Positions 41,928-49,887 of a stretch of 64,000 bases of DNA are shown here, one piece after another (position 1 is the first letter of the stretch; the number at the start of each line of letters is the position of its first letter). The notes beneath the pieces are model-generated. The model searched no databases. It saw only the letters and a list, made by a program, of their open reading frames with translations, and had not been told where the DNA came from. A program made the translations under genes and the position numbers. Source of the stretch: Pseudomonadota bacterium (GTDB taxonomy: Bacteria > Pseudomonadota > Alphaproteobacteria > Rhizobiales > Phreatobacteraceae); assembly GCA_020161695.1 (NCBI GenBank), contig JAIUOO010000014.1, positions 62,001 to 126,000 of the forward strand. The letters are read 5' to 3'.

Positions 41928-43574
41928 TCACTCAGCCGGCACGAGCGCGGCGGCGGGCTCCTGCTCCGCCTCCTCGCCGCTGCGCACGGTCATGATCAGG
42001 TTGAAGGCCATGATCAGGGAGCCGGCGACGAAGAAGGCGCCGCCGAGAGCCCGGATCGCGTAGTAGGGGTGCATGGCCGCGACGGACTCGATGAACGAGT
42101 ATTCGAGGAAGCCGAGCGCGGTGTAGGCGCGCCACATGAGGCCCTGCATGATGCCGGCGACCCACATCGACGAGATGTAGAGGACGATGCCGAGCGTCGA
42201 GACCCAGAAGTGCCACTCGACCAGCCGGTTCGAGTAGAGCTGCTTGCGGTTGTAGAGCCACGGCACCAGGCAGTAGAGCGCGCCGAAGGACACGTAGGCG
42301 ACCCAGCCGAGCGCGCCGGAATGGACGTGGCCGATGGTCCAGTCGGTGTAGTGCGACAGCGAGTTGACCGCCTTGATCGACATGAGCGGCCCCTCGAAGG
42401 TCGACATGCCGTAGAAGGCGAGCGAGACGACCATCAGGCGCAGGACCGGGTCGGTCCGCAGCTTGTCCCAGGCGCCCGAGAGCGTCATCAGGCCGTTGAT
42501 CATGCCGCCCCACGAGGGCATCCACAGGATGACCGAGAAGGTCATGCCCAGCGTCTGCGCCCAGTCGGGCAGCGCGGTGTAGTGGAGATGGTGGGGGCCG
42601 GCCCAGATATAGAGGAAGATCAGCGCCCAGAAGTGGACGATGGAGAGCCGGTAGGAATAGATCGGCCGCTCGGCCCGCTTCGGGATGAAGTAGTACATGA
42701 TGGCGAGGAAGCCGGCGGTGAGGAAGAAGCCCACCGCGTTGTGGCCGTACCACCACTGGAACATGGCGTCCTGCACGCCCGACCAGACGATGTAGCTCTT
42801 CGGCGAGTAGATCGACACCGGCACGGCGGCGTTGTTGCCGAGATGCAGCACCGCGATGGTGACGATGAAGGCGAGATAGAACCAGTTCGCCACGAAGATG
42901 TGCGGTTCCTTGCGCCGCCAGATGGTGGCGAGGAAGACCAGCAGATAGACGACCCAGACCACCGTCAGGAACAGGTCGGCGTACCATTCGGGCTCGGCGT
43001 ATTCCTTGCCCTGGGTGATGCCGAGCAGGTAGCCGGTGCCGGCGACGACGATGAAGAGGTTGTAGCCGAGGATGACGAACCACGGCGCGATCTCGCCGGC
43101 GAGGCGGGCCCGGCAGGTCTTCTGGACGACGTAGAAGGACGTGCCGATCAGCACGTTGCCGCCGAAGGCGAAGATCACCGCCGAGGTGTGCAGCGGGCGC
43201 ATGCGCCCGAAATTCGTCCAGGGCAGGTCGAAGTTCAGCGCCGGCCAGGCGAGCTGGCTGGCGATCAGCAGCCCGATGGTGAAGCCGGCAACGCCCCAGA
43301 ACACCGAGGCCCAGACCGCGAACTTCACCGGCTCCATGTTGTAGTTGGGCTTGCCGTCGATCTCGAGCGGGATCGATACCGGGCGCGCCATGTAGCGATT
43401 GCCGATCAGGAAGATGGCCGCGACCGAGGCCGCCGCGAAGACCAGCGCATGGAAGGTATAGCCCTGATCGACCGAGCCGGCGGCGATCACCAGGCTGAGC
43501 AGCGCGGTTGCCGCGAAGGCTAGCATCGAGCCCGCCTCCGCGAGGCTGAATGTCTTCTGGGCTTGCGCCGTCAT
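41928..43574 (-). CDS. ccoN: cbb3-type cytochrome c oxidase catalytic subunit I CcoN/FixN
   Basis: A 548-aa heme-copper oxidase subunit with about 12 TM helices, terminal oxidase for low oxygen. Visible heme and CuB ligand regions: [17 protein letters not shown] (CuB His and the cross-linked Tyr region), [43 protein letters not shown]. The subfamily tyrosine arrangement is that of cbb3, with no D- or K-channel Glu-Asp pattern of aa3. The frame runs up to 43673; ATG 43574 with GAGGAG RBS is the usual start ([15 protein letters not shown]). It heads ccoNOQP and diverges from hemN. Confidence 0.97.
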   Translation of the reverse strand: MTAQAQKTFSLAEAGSMLAFAATALLSLVIAAGSVDQGYTFHALVFAAASVAAIFLIGNRYMARPVSIPLEIDGKPNYNMEPVKFAVWASVFWGVAGFTIGLLIASQLAWPALNFDLPWTNFGRMRPLHTSAVIFAFGGNVLIGTSFYVVQKTCRARLAGEIAPWFVILGYNLFIVVAGTGYLLGITQGKEYAEPEWYADLFLTVVWVVYLLVFLATIWRRKEPHIFVANWFYLAFIVTIAVLHLGNNAAVPVSIYSPKSYIVWSGVQDAMFQWWYGHNAVGFFLTAGFLAIMYYFIPKRAERPIYSYRLSIVHFWALIFLYIWAGPHHLHYTALPDWAQTLGMTFSVILWMPSWGGMINGLMTLSGAWDKLRTDPVLRLMVVSLAFYGMSTFEGPLMSIKAVNSLSHYTDWTIGHVHSGALGWVAYVSFGALYCLVPWLYNRKQLYSNRLVEWHFWVSTLGIVLYISSMWVAGIMQGLMWRAYTALGFLEYSFIESVAAMHPYYAIRALGGAFFVAGSLIMAFNLIMTVRSGEEAEQEPAAALVPAE

Positions 43575-43659
43575 GATGGTCTGCTCCTCGGGGGCACCGG
43601 GCGGCGCAGGGGCCGGCACCGGATCACGCCGGACCATCGCAGGCGGCGCGCTTGTCTCA

Positions 43660-43673
43660 TTGACCTGCGTCAA
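43660..43673. promoter_or_regulatory. FNR box 1, upstream of ccoN
   Basis: TTGAC-CTGC-GTCAA, a perfect TTGAY-N4-RTCAA palindrome, 85 nt upstream of the ccoN ATG and 114 nt from the hemN ATG. A leader of about 45 nt would place it near -41.5 for ccoN. Confidence 0.8.
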
Positions 43674-43710
43674 TCGCCGACTTTTCCGCGCGCACCGGCC
43701 TCAGCGCGAT

Positions 43711-43724
43711 TTGACGCCGATCAA
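43711..43724. promoter_or_regulatory. FNR box 2, upstream of hemN
   Basis: TTGAC-GCCG-ATCAA, matching TTGAY-N4-RTCAA. It is 63 nt from the hemN start and 136 nt from ccoN, so it probably serves hemN, with box 1 serving ccoN. The boxes are 51 nt apart centre to centre. Confidence 0.8.
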
Positions 43725-43787
43725 CGCGCGCCGCGCGCGCCCGTCGTTTGGTCGGCACGAAGACATCCAAGGACCGGACGTCCCGCC

Positions 43788-45176
43788 ATGATCGTTCCCC
43801 CGCCGGCCGGCGGCGCACCCGCCGCCCGCGATTCCAGCCCCATCCCGGCCGCTCTCGCGGGCCGGCAGGTGCCGCGCTACACCTCCTATCCGACCGCTCC
43901 GCACTTCCATGCCGGCGTCGATGCCGGCACCTATCGGGACTGGCTCGGACAGTTGTCGGCCGGCACGAGCCTGTCGCTCTATCTGCACGTGCCGTTCTGT
44001 GCGGCCATGTGCTCCTATTGCGGCTGCCACACCAAGGTGACGCGGCGGCGGGAGCCGGTTGACGCCTATGCCGACCGGCTCGCGGCCGAGATCGACCTCG
44101 TGTCAGCATCGACCGCAGCCCGCCGGGTGGACCACATCCACTGGGGCGGCGGCACGCCGAGCACCCTGCGGGCCGACGGCCTCGCCCGGCTGGTCGATCG
44201 CATGGCGCTGCGCTTCGCGCTCCCGGACGACCTCGATCACGCCATCGAGCTGGACCCGCGCACGGTCGACGACGCGTTCGCCGCCGCGCTCGGCGCCATC
44301 GGCGTGACGCGCGCCAGCCTCGGCGTCCAGGACCTGAACCCGCATGTTCAGGTGGCCATCGGCCGCGTGCAGCCCTATGCGGCCGTCGCCTCGGCTGTCG
44401 GCGCGCTGCGCAAGGCGGGAATCGCCGCGATCTCGTTCGACCTCATGTACGGCCTGCCGCATCAATCGACCGCCGATCTGGTCGCGACCGTCGCCCTTGC
44501 CGCCACGCTTCGCCCGGACCGCATCTCGCTGTTCGGCTATGCCCATGTGCCCTGGATGAAGTCGCACCAGCGGCTCATCGACGAGGCGGCCCTGCCGGAC
44601 GCGGCGCTGCGCTTCGAGCAGGAGCGCGAGGCGCGCGTCGCCCTCGTCGCCGCCGGCTATGTCGCGGTCGGCCTCGACCATTTCGCCCTGCCCGCCGACA
44701 CGATGGCGCGGGCCCATCAGGGTGGCGACCTTCGCCGCAACTTCCAGGGCTACACGGTGGACGACGCCGACGCCCTGATCGGCCTCGGCGCCTCGGCCAT
44801 CGGCCGCCTGCCGCAGGGCCATGTCCAGAACGCGCCGGACACGGCCGGATACCAGCGCGCCATCGATGCCGGCAGGCTCGCCACGGTGCGCGGCCTCGCC
44901 TTCACCCGCGAGGACCGGGCGCGCGGCGAGGTCATCGAGCGGCTGATGTGCGGCTATCCCGCCGATCTGCCCGCCATCCTCAACCGCCACGACCTCGCGC
45001 CGAACCTGTTCGACGCCGCGCTGGACGCGCTGCGCGATCTCGAAGCGGAAGGTCTTGCGCGGCACGAGGGCGGCCTCGTCTCGGTGACCGAGACCGGCCG
45101 GCCGCTGACGCGCATCGTCGCGGCGGTGTTCGACGCCCGGCTCGGCCAGGCCGGCCGCCATTCGGCGGCGGTCTGA
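43788..45176 (+). CDS. hemN: Oxygen-independent coproporphyrinogen III dehydrogenase HemN
   Basis: A 462-aa radical-SAM enzyme that makes protoporphyrinogen IX without oxygen. The cluster site is C71-x3-C75-x2-C78 with C80 (PFCAAMCSYCGCHTKV). Preceding VPRYTSYPTAPHF and following HWGGGTPSTL are HemN hallmarks, as is the C-terminal GLGASAIGRLPQGHVQN and MCGYPADL. Full length matches genuine HemN (about 450) rather than HemW (about 380). The start ATG 43788 is chosen by homology to family N-termini; the RBS is distant (AAGGA, 16 nt). Divergent from ccoN; supplies heme for it when oxygen is low. TauE/SafE follows after 2 nt. Confidence 0.95.
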   Translation: MIVPPPAGGAPAARDSSPIPAALAGRQVPRYTSYPTAPHFHAGVDAGTYRDWLGQLSAGTSLSLYLHVPFCAAMCSYCGCHTKVTRRREPVDAYADRLAAEIDLVSASTAARRVDHIHWGGGTPSTLRADGLARLVDRMALRFALPDDLDHAIELDPRTVDDAFAAALGAIGVTRASLGVQDLNPHVQVAIGRVQPYAAVASAVGALRKAGIAAISFDLMYGLPHQSTADLVATVALAATLRPDRISLFGYAHVPWMKSHQRLIDEAALPDAALRFEQEREARVALVAAGYVAVGLDHFALPADTMARAHQGGDLRRNFQGYTVDDADALIGLGASAIGRLPQGHVQNAPDTAGYQRAIDAGRLATVRGLAFTREDRARGEVIERLMCGYPADLPAILNRHDLAPNLFDAALDALRDLEAEGLARHEGGLVSVTETGRPLTRIVAAVFDARLGQAGRHSAAV

Positions 45177-45178
45177 CC

Positions 45179-45883
45179 ATGTCGGGCACGCTGCCTCTGG
45201 CCCTTGGAAGCGGCTTCCTCGTCGGCCTTGCCTCCAGCCTGCACTGCGCCGGCATGTGCGGCAGCATCGGCAGCGCGCTGACCATGACCATCCATCCCGA
45301 CGGCAGCACGGCCGCGGCGGCCCGGACGCTGGTGCTGACCCAGATCGGCAGGGTCGTCGCCTATGCCGTGGCGGGCAGCGCGGTCGGGTTGCTCGGCACT
45401 TCGGTCGTCCACCTGTTCGACCAGGCGACCGCCTTCAACCTGCTCCGCACCGCGAGCGCCGCCGTGCTGATCTGGATCGGACTGTCCACCGCCGGCCTCC
45501 TGCCCTCGCCCGCCCTGTTCGACCGATGGGCCGCGCCTGTCGCCAATGCCGTCATCGCCGCCTCGCGCGCCCTGCCCGCCGGCGCGACCGGCGCGCCGAT
45601 CGCCGCCGGCATCGTCTGGGGCTTCCTGCCCTGCGCCATGGTCTATGCCGCGCTCTTCGCCGCAATGCTGCAGGGAACCGCCACCGGCGGCGGCACATTC
45701 ATGCTCGGCTTCGGGCTTGCCACCATGCCGGCCGTCATCGGCGCTGCGCTCGGCATTTCCGCCTTGCGCTCGGTCGCGCGCCGGGACGGCATGCGCCGGC
45801 TCATCGGCGTCGCCATTGCCGGCGCGGGCGCGCTGTCGCTGGCGTTCTCGCCCGTCGCCGCCTTCCTCTGCCTGCCGGTCTGA
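45179..45883 (+). CDS. TauE/SafE-like membrane protein with HCxGMCG metal motif (cbb3-associated)
   Basis: A 234-aa polytopic protein with about six helices. N-terminal H22-C23-x-G-M-C27-G (SLHCAGMCGSIGSAL) is a potential metal site. This subgroup of sulfite exporter TauE/SafE-like proteins (UreH/DsbD-like fold) is often found beside cbb3 genes and is thought to help copper or heme handling. A conserved proline-cysteine site GFLPCAMVYAAL lies near 145-160. ATG 45179 follows the hemN stop by 2 nt, so it is co-translated. A role in oxidase maturation is inferred from context. Confidence 0.8.
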   Translation: MSGTLPLALGSGFLVGLASSLHCAGMCGSIGSALTMTIHPDGSTAAAARTLVLTQIGRVVAYAVAGSAVGLLGTSVVHLFDQATAFNLLRTASAAVLIWIGLSTAGLLPSPALFDRWAAPVANAVIAASRALPAGATGAPIAAGIVWGFLPCAMVYAALFAAMLQGTATGGGTFMLGFGLATMPAVIGAALGISALRSVARRDGMRRLIGVAIAGAGALSLAFSPVAAFLCLPV

Positions 45884-46245
45884 GACCCCCTCAGGGGGGC
45901 GGCTCCGATTTTTCTTCGGAAGGGCCGGAGCCAGTCCCCCGCAAGGGCGCTTCCCCAATCGCTCCTAGGGAGCCCGAGACCGCCCGCCGCCTGCCTCTGA
46001 CCCCCACCCCCTGGACAGCGACCGGCGGTTCATTTTTCCCGACAGGCTGTCCCCTCGAACGCAAGCGCGGAGCCTCGCCGCCGGCCATCGGTTCCCGGAA
46101 AACGGCGAAGTTGGTCCATGCCCGACCGCCGCGAGAGGCGCGAAGCGGCCGGCCTGTCGCAACCCTCGATACGCTGACGGGTTGCACAACAGGGGCGCGC
46201 CCGGCCACACTGACGCTCCGTCATGTCGGTGTACGGGGTGAATCG
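45884..46245. other. Gene-free stretch with stem-loops
   Basis: About 360 nt downstream of the TauE-like gene with no convincing ORF. GGCTCCG (45901-45907) and CGGAGCC (45926-45932) form a 7-bp stem whose loop contains ATTTTTCTTC; CCCCCT/GGGGGG lies just before. These may end the hemN transcript, but no T-run follows. Confidence 0.4.
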
Positions 46246-46638
46246 ATGAGAGTGACGAGCCGGCTGAGGCCGCGCCTGGCCGGGGTCATCGGCATCGTGC
46301 TCGTGCTGGTCCTGCCGGCCGCCGTGGGCGCTGCCTATGTCAGCGCGATCAATGCCGCCAGTTTCGAGGATCGCAACCTGCTCTGGCAGGTGACGCTGGC
46401 GCTCAGCCTGCTGCTGCCGGCCGGGCCGCTGCTGATCCTGTTCGGCTCCGAGGTCGTGACCAGGCCCGACCCGGAGGCGCTGGCCAAGGTCGACAAGCTC
46501 ATTTCCGAGCTGGAATATGCCAACCAGCAGGCCAGCGACCTCTCGCACGGGCTGGAACCGGTGCGGGACGTGGCGGCGCATATGAAGGCGCGGATCGACG
46601 AAGCCGCGCGGCCGCCTCAGCCGAACTGGAACCGGTAA
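46246..46638 (+). CDS. Small two-helix membrane protein, unknown
   Basis: A 130-aa protein: helix 1 about 12-33 (LAGVIGIVLVLVLPAAVGAAYV), a short loop (AASFEDRNLLW), helix 2 about 48-67 (QVTLALSLLLPAGPLLILFG), then a charged coiled-coil-like cytoplasmic tail (ALAKVDKLISELEYANQQASDL). No recognised family. ATG 46246 follows GGGGTG; frame is open far upstream but without good start. It converges with the DUF1489 gene (6 nt between stops). Confidence 0.65.
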   Translation: MRVTSRLRPRLAGVIGIVLVLVLPAAVGAAYVSAINAASFEDRNLLWQVTLALSLLLPAGPLLILFGSEVVTRPDPEALAKVDKLISELEYANQQASDLSHGLEPVRDVAAHMKARIDEAARPPQPNWNR

Positions 46639-46644
46639 CCCGGA

Positions 46645-47058
46645 TCAGAGCAGGCCGAGGTCGGCCAGTTCCTTCGCCAGTTCCGGCGGCATGCCCTTGG
46701 TCGGACCGGCATCGAGGTCCGGCGGCGCGTCCTTCGCCTCGAAATAGCGCCAGCCCTGAAACGGGCCCCTGCGGCGCGGCTGGACGCGGATGATGACCGG
46801 TTCGAGGATCAGGTCGCAGCGCCCGATGCCCTCGGAATCCGTGAAGGGCCTGATGCCGAGGATGCGCTGGCGGCAGAGGATCGTGCCCTTGATCACCCAG
46901 TAGAGCGAACCCTCGCCGACGATCTCGTCGCCGCGCTTCGGCACCATGCGGGTGGTGTGGACCTGTTCTCCATGCATGTGCATGCGCCGGTCGACCCATT
47001 CCTGCAGGTCTTCGACCGATTCCGCGCCGACGCAGAGCTTGATGAGATTGAGTGCCAC
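46645..47058 (-). CDS. DUF1489 family protein
   Basis: A 137-aa cytosolic protein typical of alphaproteobacteria: MALNLIKLCVGAESVEDLQEWV, then HTTRMVPKRGDEIVGEGSLYWVIKG (residues about 33-58), the block RQRILGIRPFTDSEGIGRCDLILEP and the closing RPRRRGPFQGWRYFE-like segment. Length is normal. The function is unknown, and neighbours do not suggest one. Start ATG at 47058. Confidence 0.88.
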   Translation of the reverse strand: MALNLIKLCVGAESVEDLQEWVDRRMHMHGEQVHTTRMVPKRGDEIVGEGSLYWVIKGTILCRQRILGIRPFTDSEGIGRCDLILEPVIIRVQPRRRGPFQGWRYFEAKDAPPDLDAGPTKGMPPELAKELADLGLL

Positions 47059-47104
47059 GCGCCGATACTAGCGCCGGCCGGCCTCGCGCCCAAGGGGAGC
47101 GGCT

Positions 47105-47497
47105 TCAACGGTTGGGGACAAAGGGGGCCGGACGCAGCGCCAGAGACATGCAATTGTCGGTGCGCCAGACGCGGCCATCGCGCATCGCGGCGACGACGAC
47201 GCGCTGGGTGATGCGGAACGGCACGCCGCAGGCGGCCGTCGAGCCGGGCGTCAGCAGCGTGAGCGAGGTGACGGGTGGGCCCTTCTCGATCCGCGACACG
47301 TCGATCGTTGCCTGCAAAAGACCGCGCACCTCCGTCACCACCGCGACCGTGCCCTCGAACACGATATCGGCGCGCTGGACAATCTCGGCGCGGGAGAAAT
47401 TGTAGCACTGACAGGCATGGGCGGGGGCTGAAAGCACCATGCCCAGCAGAACGGCGAGCGCAGCGCCCGACCAGCTCAGAGAGGCGCGGGGCTTCAC
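47105..47497 (-). CDS. Secreted TIMP/NTR-like protein
   Basis: A 130-aa exported protein. The GTG start at 47497 gives VKPRASLSWSGAALAVLLG and a signal peptide ending AHA, directly followed by C-Q-C. A mature N-terminal CxC followed by RADIVFEGTVAVVTEVRG and an internal C (TAACGVPF) is the pattern of bacterial netrin/TIMP-like domains. Family members are secreted and of unknown role; protease inhibition is not shown here. A frame of 191 codons is open to 47680, but its first 60 residues read through palindromic repeats and look like translated repeat DNA, so they are excluded. An alternative start further in remains possible. Confidence 0.6.
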   Translation of the reverse strand: MKPRASLSWSGAALAVLLGMVLSAPAHACQCYNFSRAEIVQRADIVFEGTVAVVTEVRGLLQATIDVSRIEKGPPVTSLTLLTPGSTAACGVPFRITQRVVVAAMRDGRVWRTDNCMSLALRPAPFVPNR

Positions 47498-47661
47498 CTC
47501 TCGCCGGCGGGGAGAGGTCGATCCGAGCTTGAGCGAGGATCGGGAGAGGGGAAGCGTGCTTGCTGAAGGGGTCTCGCCCCCTCTCCCGGCCATAGCATCG
47601 AGCGAACGGGAGATGCGTTCGCATCTCGCTATGGGCCGACCTCTCCCCGGCGGGGAGAGGT
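47496..47661. repeat. Composite palindromic repeat upstream of the TIMP-like gene
   Basis: Two copies of an ACCTCTCxCC-GGC-GGGGAGAGGT palindrome, at 47496-47518 (one arm mismatch) and 47639-47661 (perfect 10-bp arms). They enclose further hairpins: GATCC/GGATC near 47520-47542, a GAGATGC-GTTC-GCATCTC stem at about 47610-47627, and CCATAG/CTATGG flanks. The same core recurs at 62045-62078. This is REP-like intergenic DNA common in Hyphomicrobiales. Confidence 0.7.
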
Positions 47662-47676
47662 AATGCGGCGTCGCCT

Positions 47677-49725
47677 TCACGCCGCCTTCCCCTGCTCTTC
47701 CGCAGCCTCGATGGCCGCCACCGGCGCGCCTTCGGCCACCTGTTCGCCCGCCAGCACCGCCACCATGGTCACGGTGCCGCCGGTGGGCGCGACCAGCGTA
47801 TGCTCCATCTTCATGGCCTCGATAACCGCGATGCGGTCGCCCTTCTCCACCTGCTGTCCCGGCTCGACGAAGACCTGCACGACCTTGCCGTGCATCGGCG
47901 CCTTGACCGAACCGCCGCCGTCGAGATGGTCGAGATCGACATCGAGCGGGTCGAAGGCGCGGACTTCGGTCTGGCGGCCGTTGCGGATGACGAAGACGCG
48001 GTCGCCGGCCTCAATGACACGCACGTCATCTGGGAAAATGTCGTCGCCGAAGATAAAGCCGCCCATGGGCCCGAAGCCCTTGAACTCTCCGACCAGCGGC
48101 ACTGACACGCTTTCAGCGCCTTCAAGCCGCACATTCGGGCCTGCCGGCGACCAATTGAGCCTAGCTTCTACTCGCTCGCCATTCAGATCCGCGCGCGTCG
48201 AACGCGACCATGTTGCGCCCAGCGTGAAACCATCCGCGTAGAGAGGCGACCACGGCCCGGCGTGGCCCTGCGCATCGAAGGCTTCGACCTTTTCGATGCT
48301 GTTCTGGATAAGTTTGAGCACACCGTAACCCGCCGCCCTTGCATCCATCGGCTGCGGCACGGCCCCCAGCGCCTCAACGTTCCTGTCGATGAACCCCGTG
48401 TCGAAATCGCCCTCGCGGAAGCCGTCAGCCTCGGTCAGCGCCTTCAGGAACGTCACATTGGTCCGCGGCCCCGCCACCACGGTCCCGCCCAGCGCCTCGC
48501 CGAGCCGGTCCAGCGCCTCGTCGCGGGTCGCGCCATGGGCGATGACCTTGGCGATCATCGGATCGTAGAAGGGCGAGACCTCGGCCCCCTCCTCCACGCC
48601 GGTATCGATGCGCACGCCGTCCGCCGTGCCGAATTCCAGCGCATGGAGCTTGCCGGTCGAGGGCAGGAAGCCCTTCTCGGGGTCCTCGGCATAAAGCCGG
48701 GCCTCCACCGCATGGCCGTTGATCGCGAGATTGTCCTGCAGCAGCGGCAGGCGCTCGCCGGATGCGACCCTCAGCTGCCATTCCACGAGATCCTGCCCCG
48801 TGATCGCCTCGGTCACGGGATGCTCGACCTGAAGGCGGGTGTTCATCTCCATGAACCAGAACTTGTCGGGCGAGAGACCCGCCGAGCCGTCGGCGATGAA
48901 CTCCACCGTGCCGGCGCCGACATAGCCGACCGCCCGCGCCGCCTCGACCGCCGCCTGCCCCATGGCCGCTCGCATCGCCTCGGGCATTCCCGGCGCGGGC
49001 GCTTCCTCGATCACCTTCTGGTGGCGGCGCTGCAGCGAGCAGTCGCGCTCGAACAGGTGGACGACATTGCCGTGGGTGTCGCCGAACACCTGAATCTCGA
49101 TATGGCGCGGCGAGAGCACGTACTTTTCGATCAGCACGCGCGGATCGCCGAAGGCGCCCTGCGCTTCGCGCTGCGCGGAGGCCAGCGCCTCCTCGAAGTC
49201 CATCGCCTTGTCGACGCGCTTCATGCCCTTGCCGCCGCCGCCGGCGACCGCCTTGATCAGCACGGGATAGCCGATCTCGTAGGCCTTCTCCTTGAGGAAC
49301 TTCGCGTCCTGCATGGCGCCATGATAGCCGGGCACGACCGGCACGCCGGCCTTCTGCATCAGCGCCTTGGCGCCGTCCTTCAGGCCCATGGCGCGGATGG
49401 CGGAGGCAGGCGGCCCGACGAAGACGATGCCGGCCGCCGCGCAGGCCTCGGCGAATTCGGCGCGCTCGGACAGGAAGCCGTAGCCGGGATGGATCGCCTC
49501 GGCCATGGCCTGTTTCGCCACCGAAATGATCCTGTCGATGACCAGATAGCTGTCGCGCGCGGGCGCGGGGCCGATCGGATAGGCCTCATCCGCCATTTTC
49601 ACGTGCATGGCGTTCGCATCGGCGTCCGAATAGACGGCGATGGTGCGCAGTCCCAGCCGTTTCGCCGTCCGGATGACGCGGACGGCGATCTCGCCACGGT
49701 TGGCGATCAGGACGGACGACAGCAT
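47677..49725 (-). CDS. mccA: Biotin-dependent acyl-CoA carboxylase alpha subunit (probable methylcrotonyl-CoA carboxylase)
   Basis: A 682-aa biotin carboxylase fused to biotin carrier. Starts SSVLIANRGEIAVRVIRTAKRLG, then ATP-grasp domain (GGGGKGMKRV about residue 165), FMEMNTRLQVEHPVTE and the C-terminal biotinyl domain with A-M-K639-M (VIEAMKMEHTLVAP). A middle domain (about 470-600) is that of the propionyl/methylcrotonyl type. Co-location with an MCC-beta-like gene and isovaleryl-CoA dehydrogenase makes methylcrotonyl-CoA the likely substrate; propionyl-CoA carboxylase alpha is the alternative. ATG 49725 with RBS GAGG is used; the frame is open to 49809. It is divergent from the amidase. 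Confidence 0.9.
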   Translation of the reverse strand: MLSSVLIANRGEIAVRVIRTAKRLGLRTIAVYSDADANAMHVKMADEAYPIGPAPARDSYLVIDRIISVAKQAMAEAIHPGYGFLSERAEFAEACAAAGIVFVGPPASAIRAMGLKDGAKALMQKAGVPVVPGYHGAMQDAKFLKEKAYEIGYPVLIKAVAGGGGKGMKRVDKAMDFEEALASAQREAQGAFGDPRVLIEKYVLSPRHIEIQVFGDTHGNVVHLFERDCSLQRRHQKVIEEAPAPGMPEAMRAAMGQAAVEAARAVGYVGAGTVEFIADGSAGLSPDKFWFMEMNTRLQVEHPVTEAITGQDLVEWQLRVASGERLPLLQDNLAINGHAVEARLYAEDPEKGFLPSTGKLHALEFGTADGVRIDTGVEEGAEVSPFYDPMIAKVIAHGATRDEALDRLGEALGGTVVAGPRTNVTFLKALTEADGFREGDFDTGFIDRNVEALGAVPQPMDARAAGYGVLKLIQNSIEKVEAFDAQGHAGPWSPLYADGFTLGATWSRSTRADLNGERVEARLNWSPAGPNVRLEGAESVSVPLVGEFKGFGPMGGFIFGDDIFPDDVRVIEAGDRVFVIRNGRQTEVRAFDPLDVDLDHLDGGGSVKAPMHGKVVQVFVEPGQQVEKGDRIAVIEAMKMEHTLVAPTGGTVTMVAVLAGEQVAEGAPVAAIEAAEEQGKAA

Positions 49726-49887
49726 GCTGGGCCTCGGAGCTACAGGGGCGCCGAATGTAACCGGTTCGCCCGGCGATTCCAGCCGGACGAAGGAAAGAAC
49801 GCCGCGCATGGCCCCTCAGCCGGCGCTGCCCCTTGCGGATCGGCCGCTTGGAGAGGAATTGTGGCGCAACAGCCTTCCGGAGCCTCT

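Noticed and set aside
47498-47680. N-terminal extension of the TIMP-like protein to 191 aa
   Set aside because: The additional residues are translated palindromic repeat DNA; no start with RBS lies before the signal peptide except the GTG at 47497.
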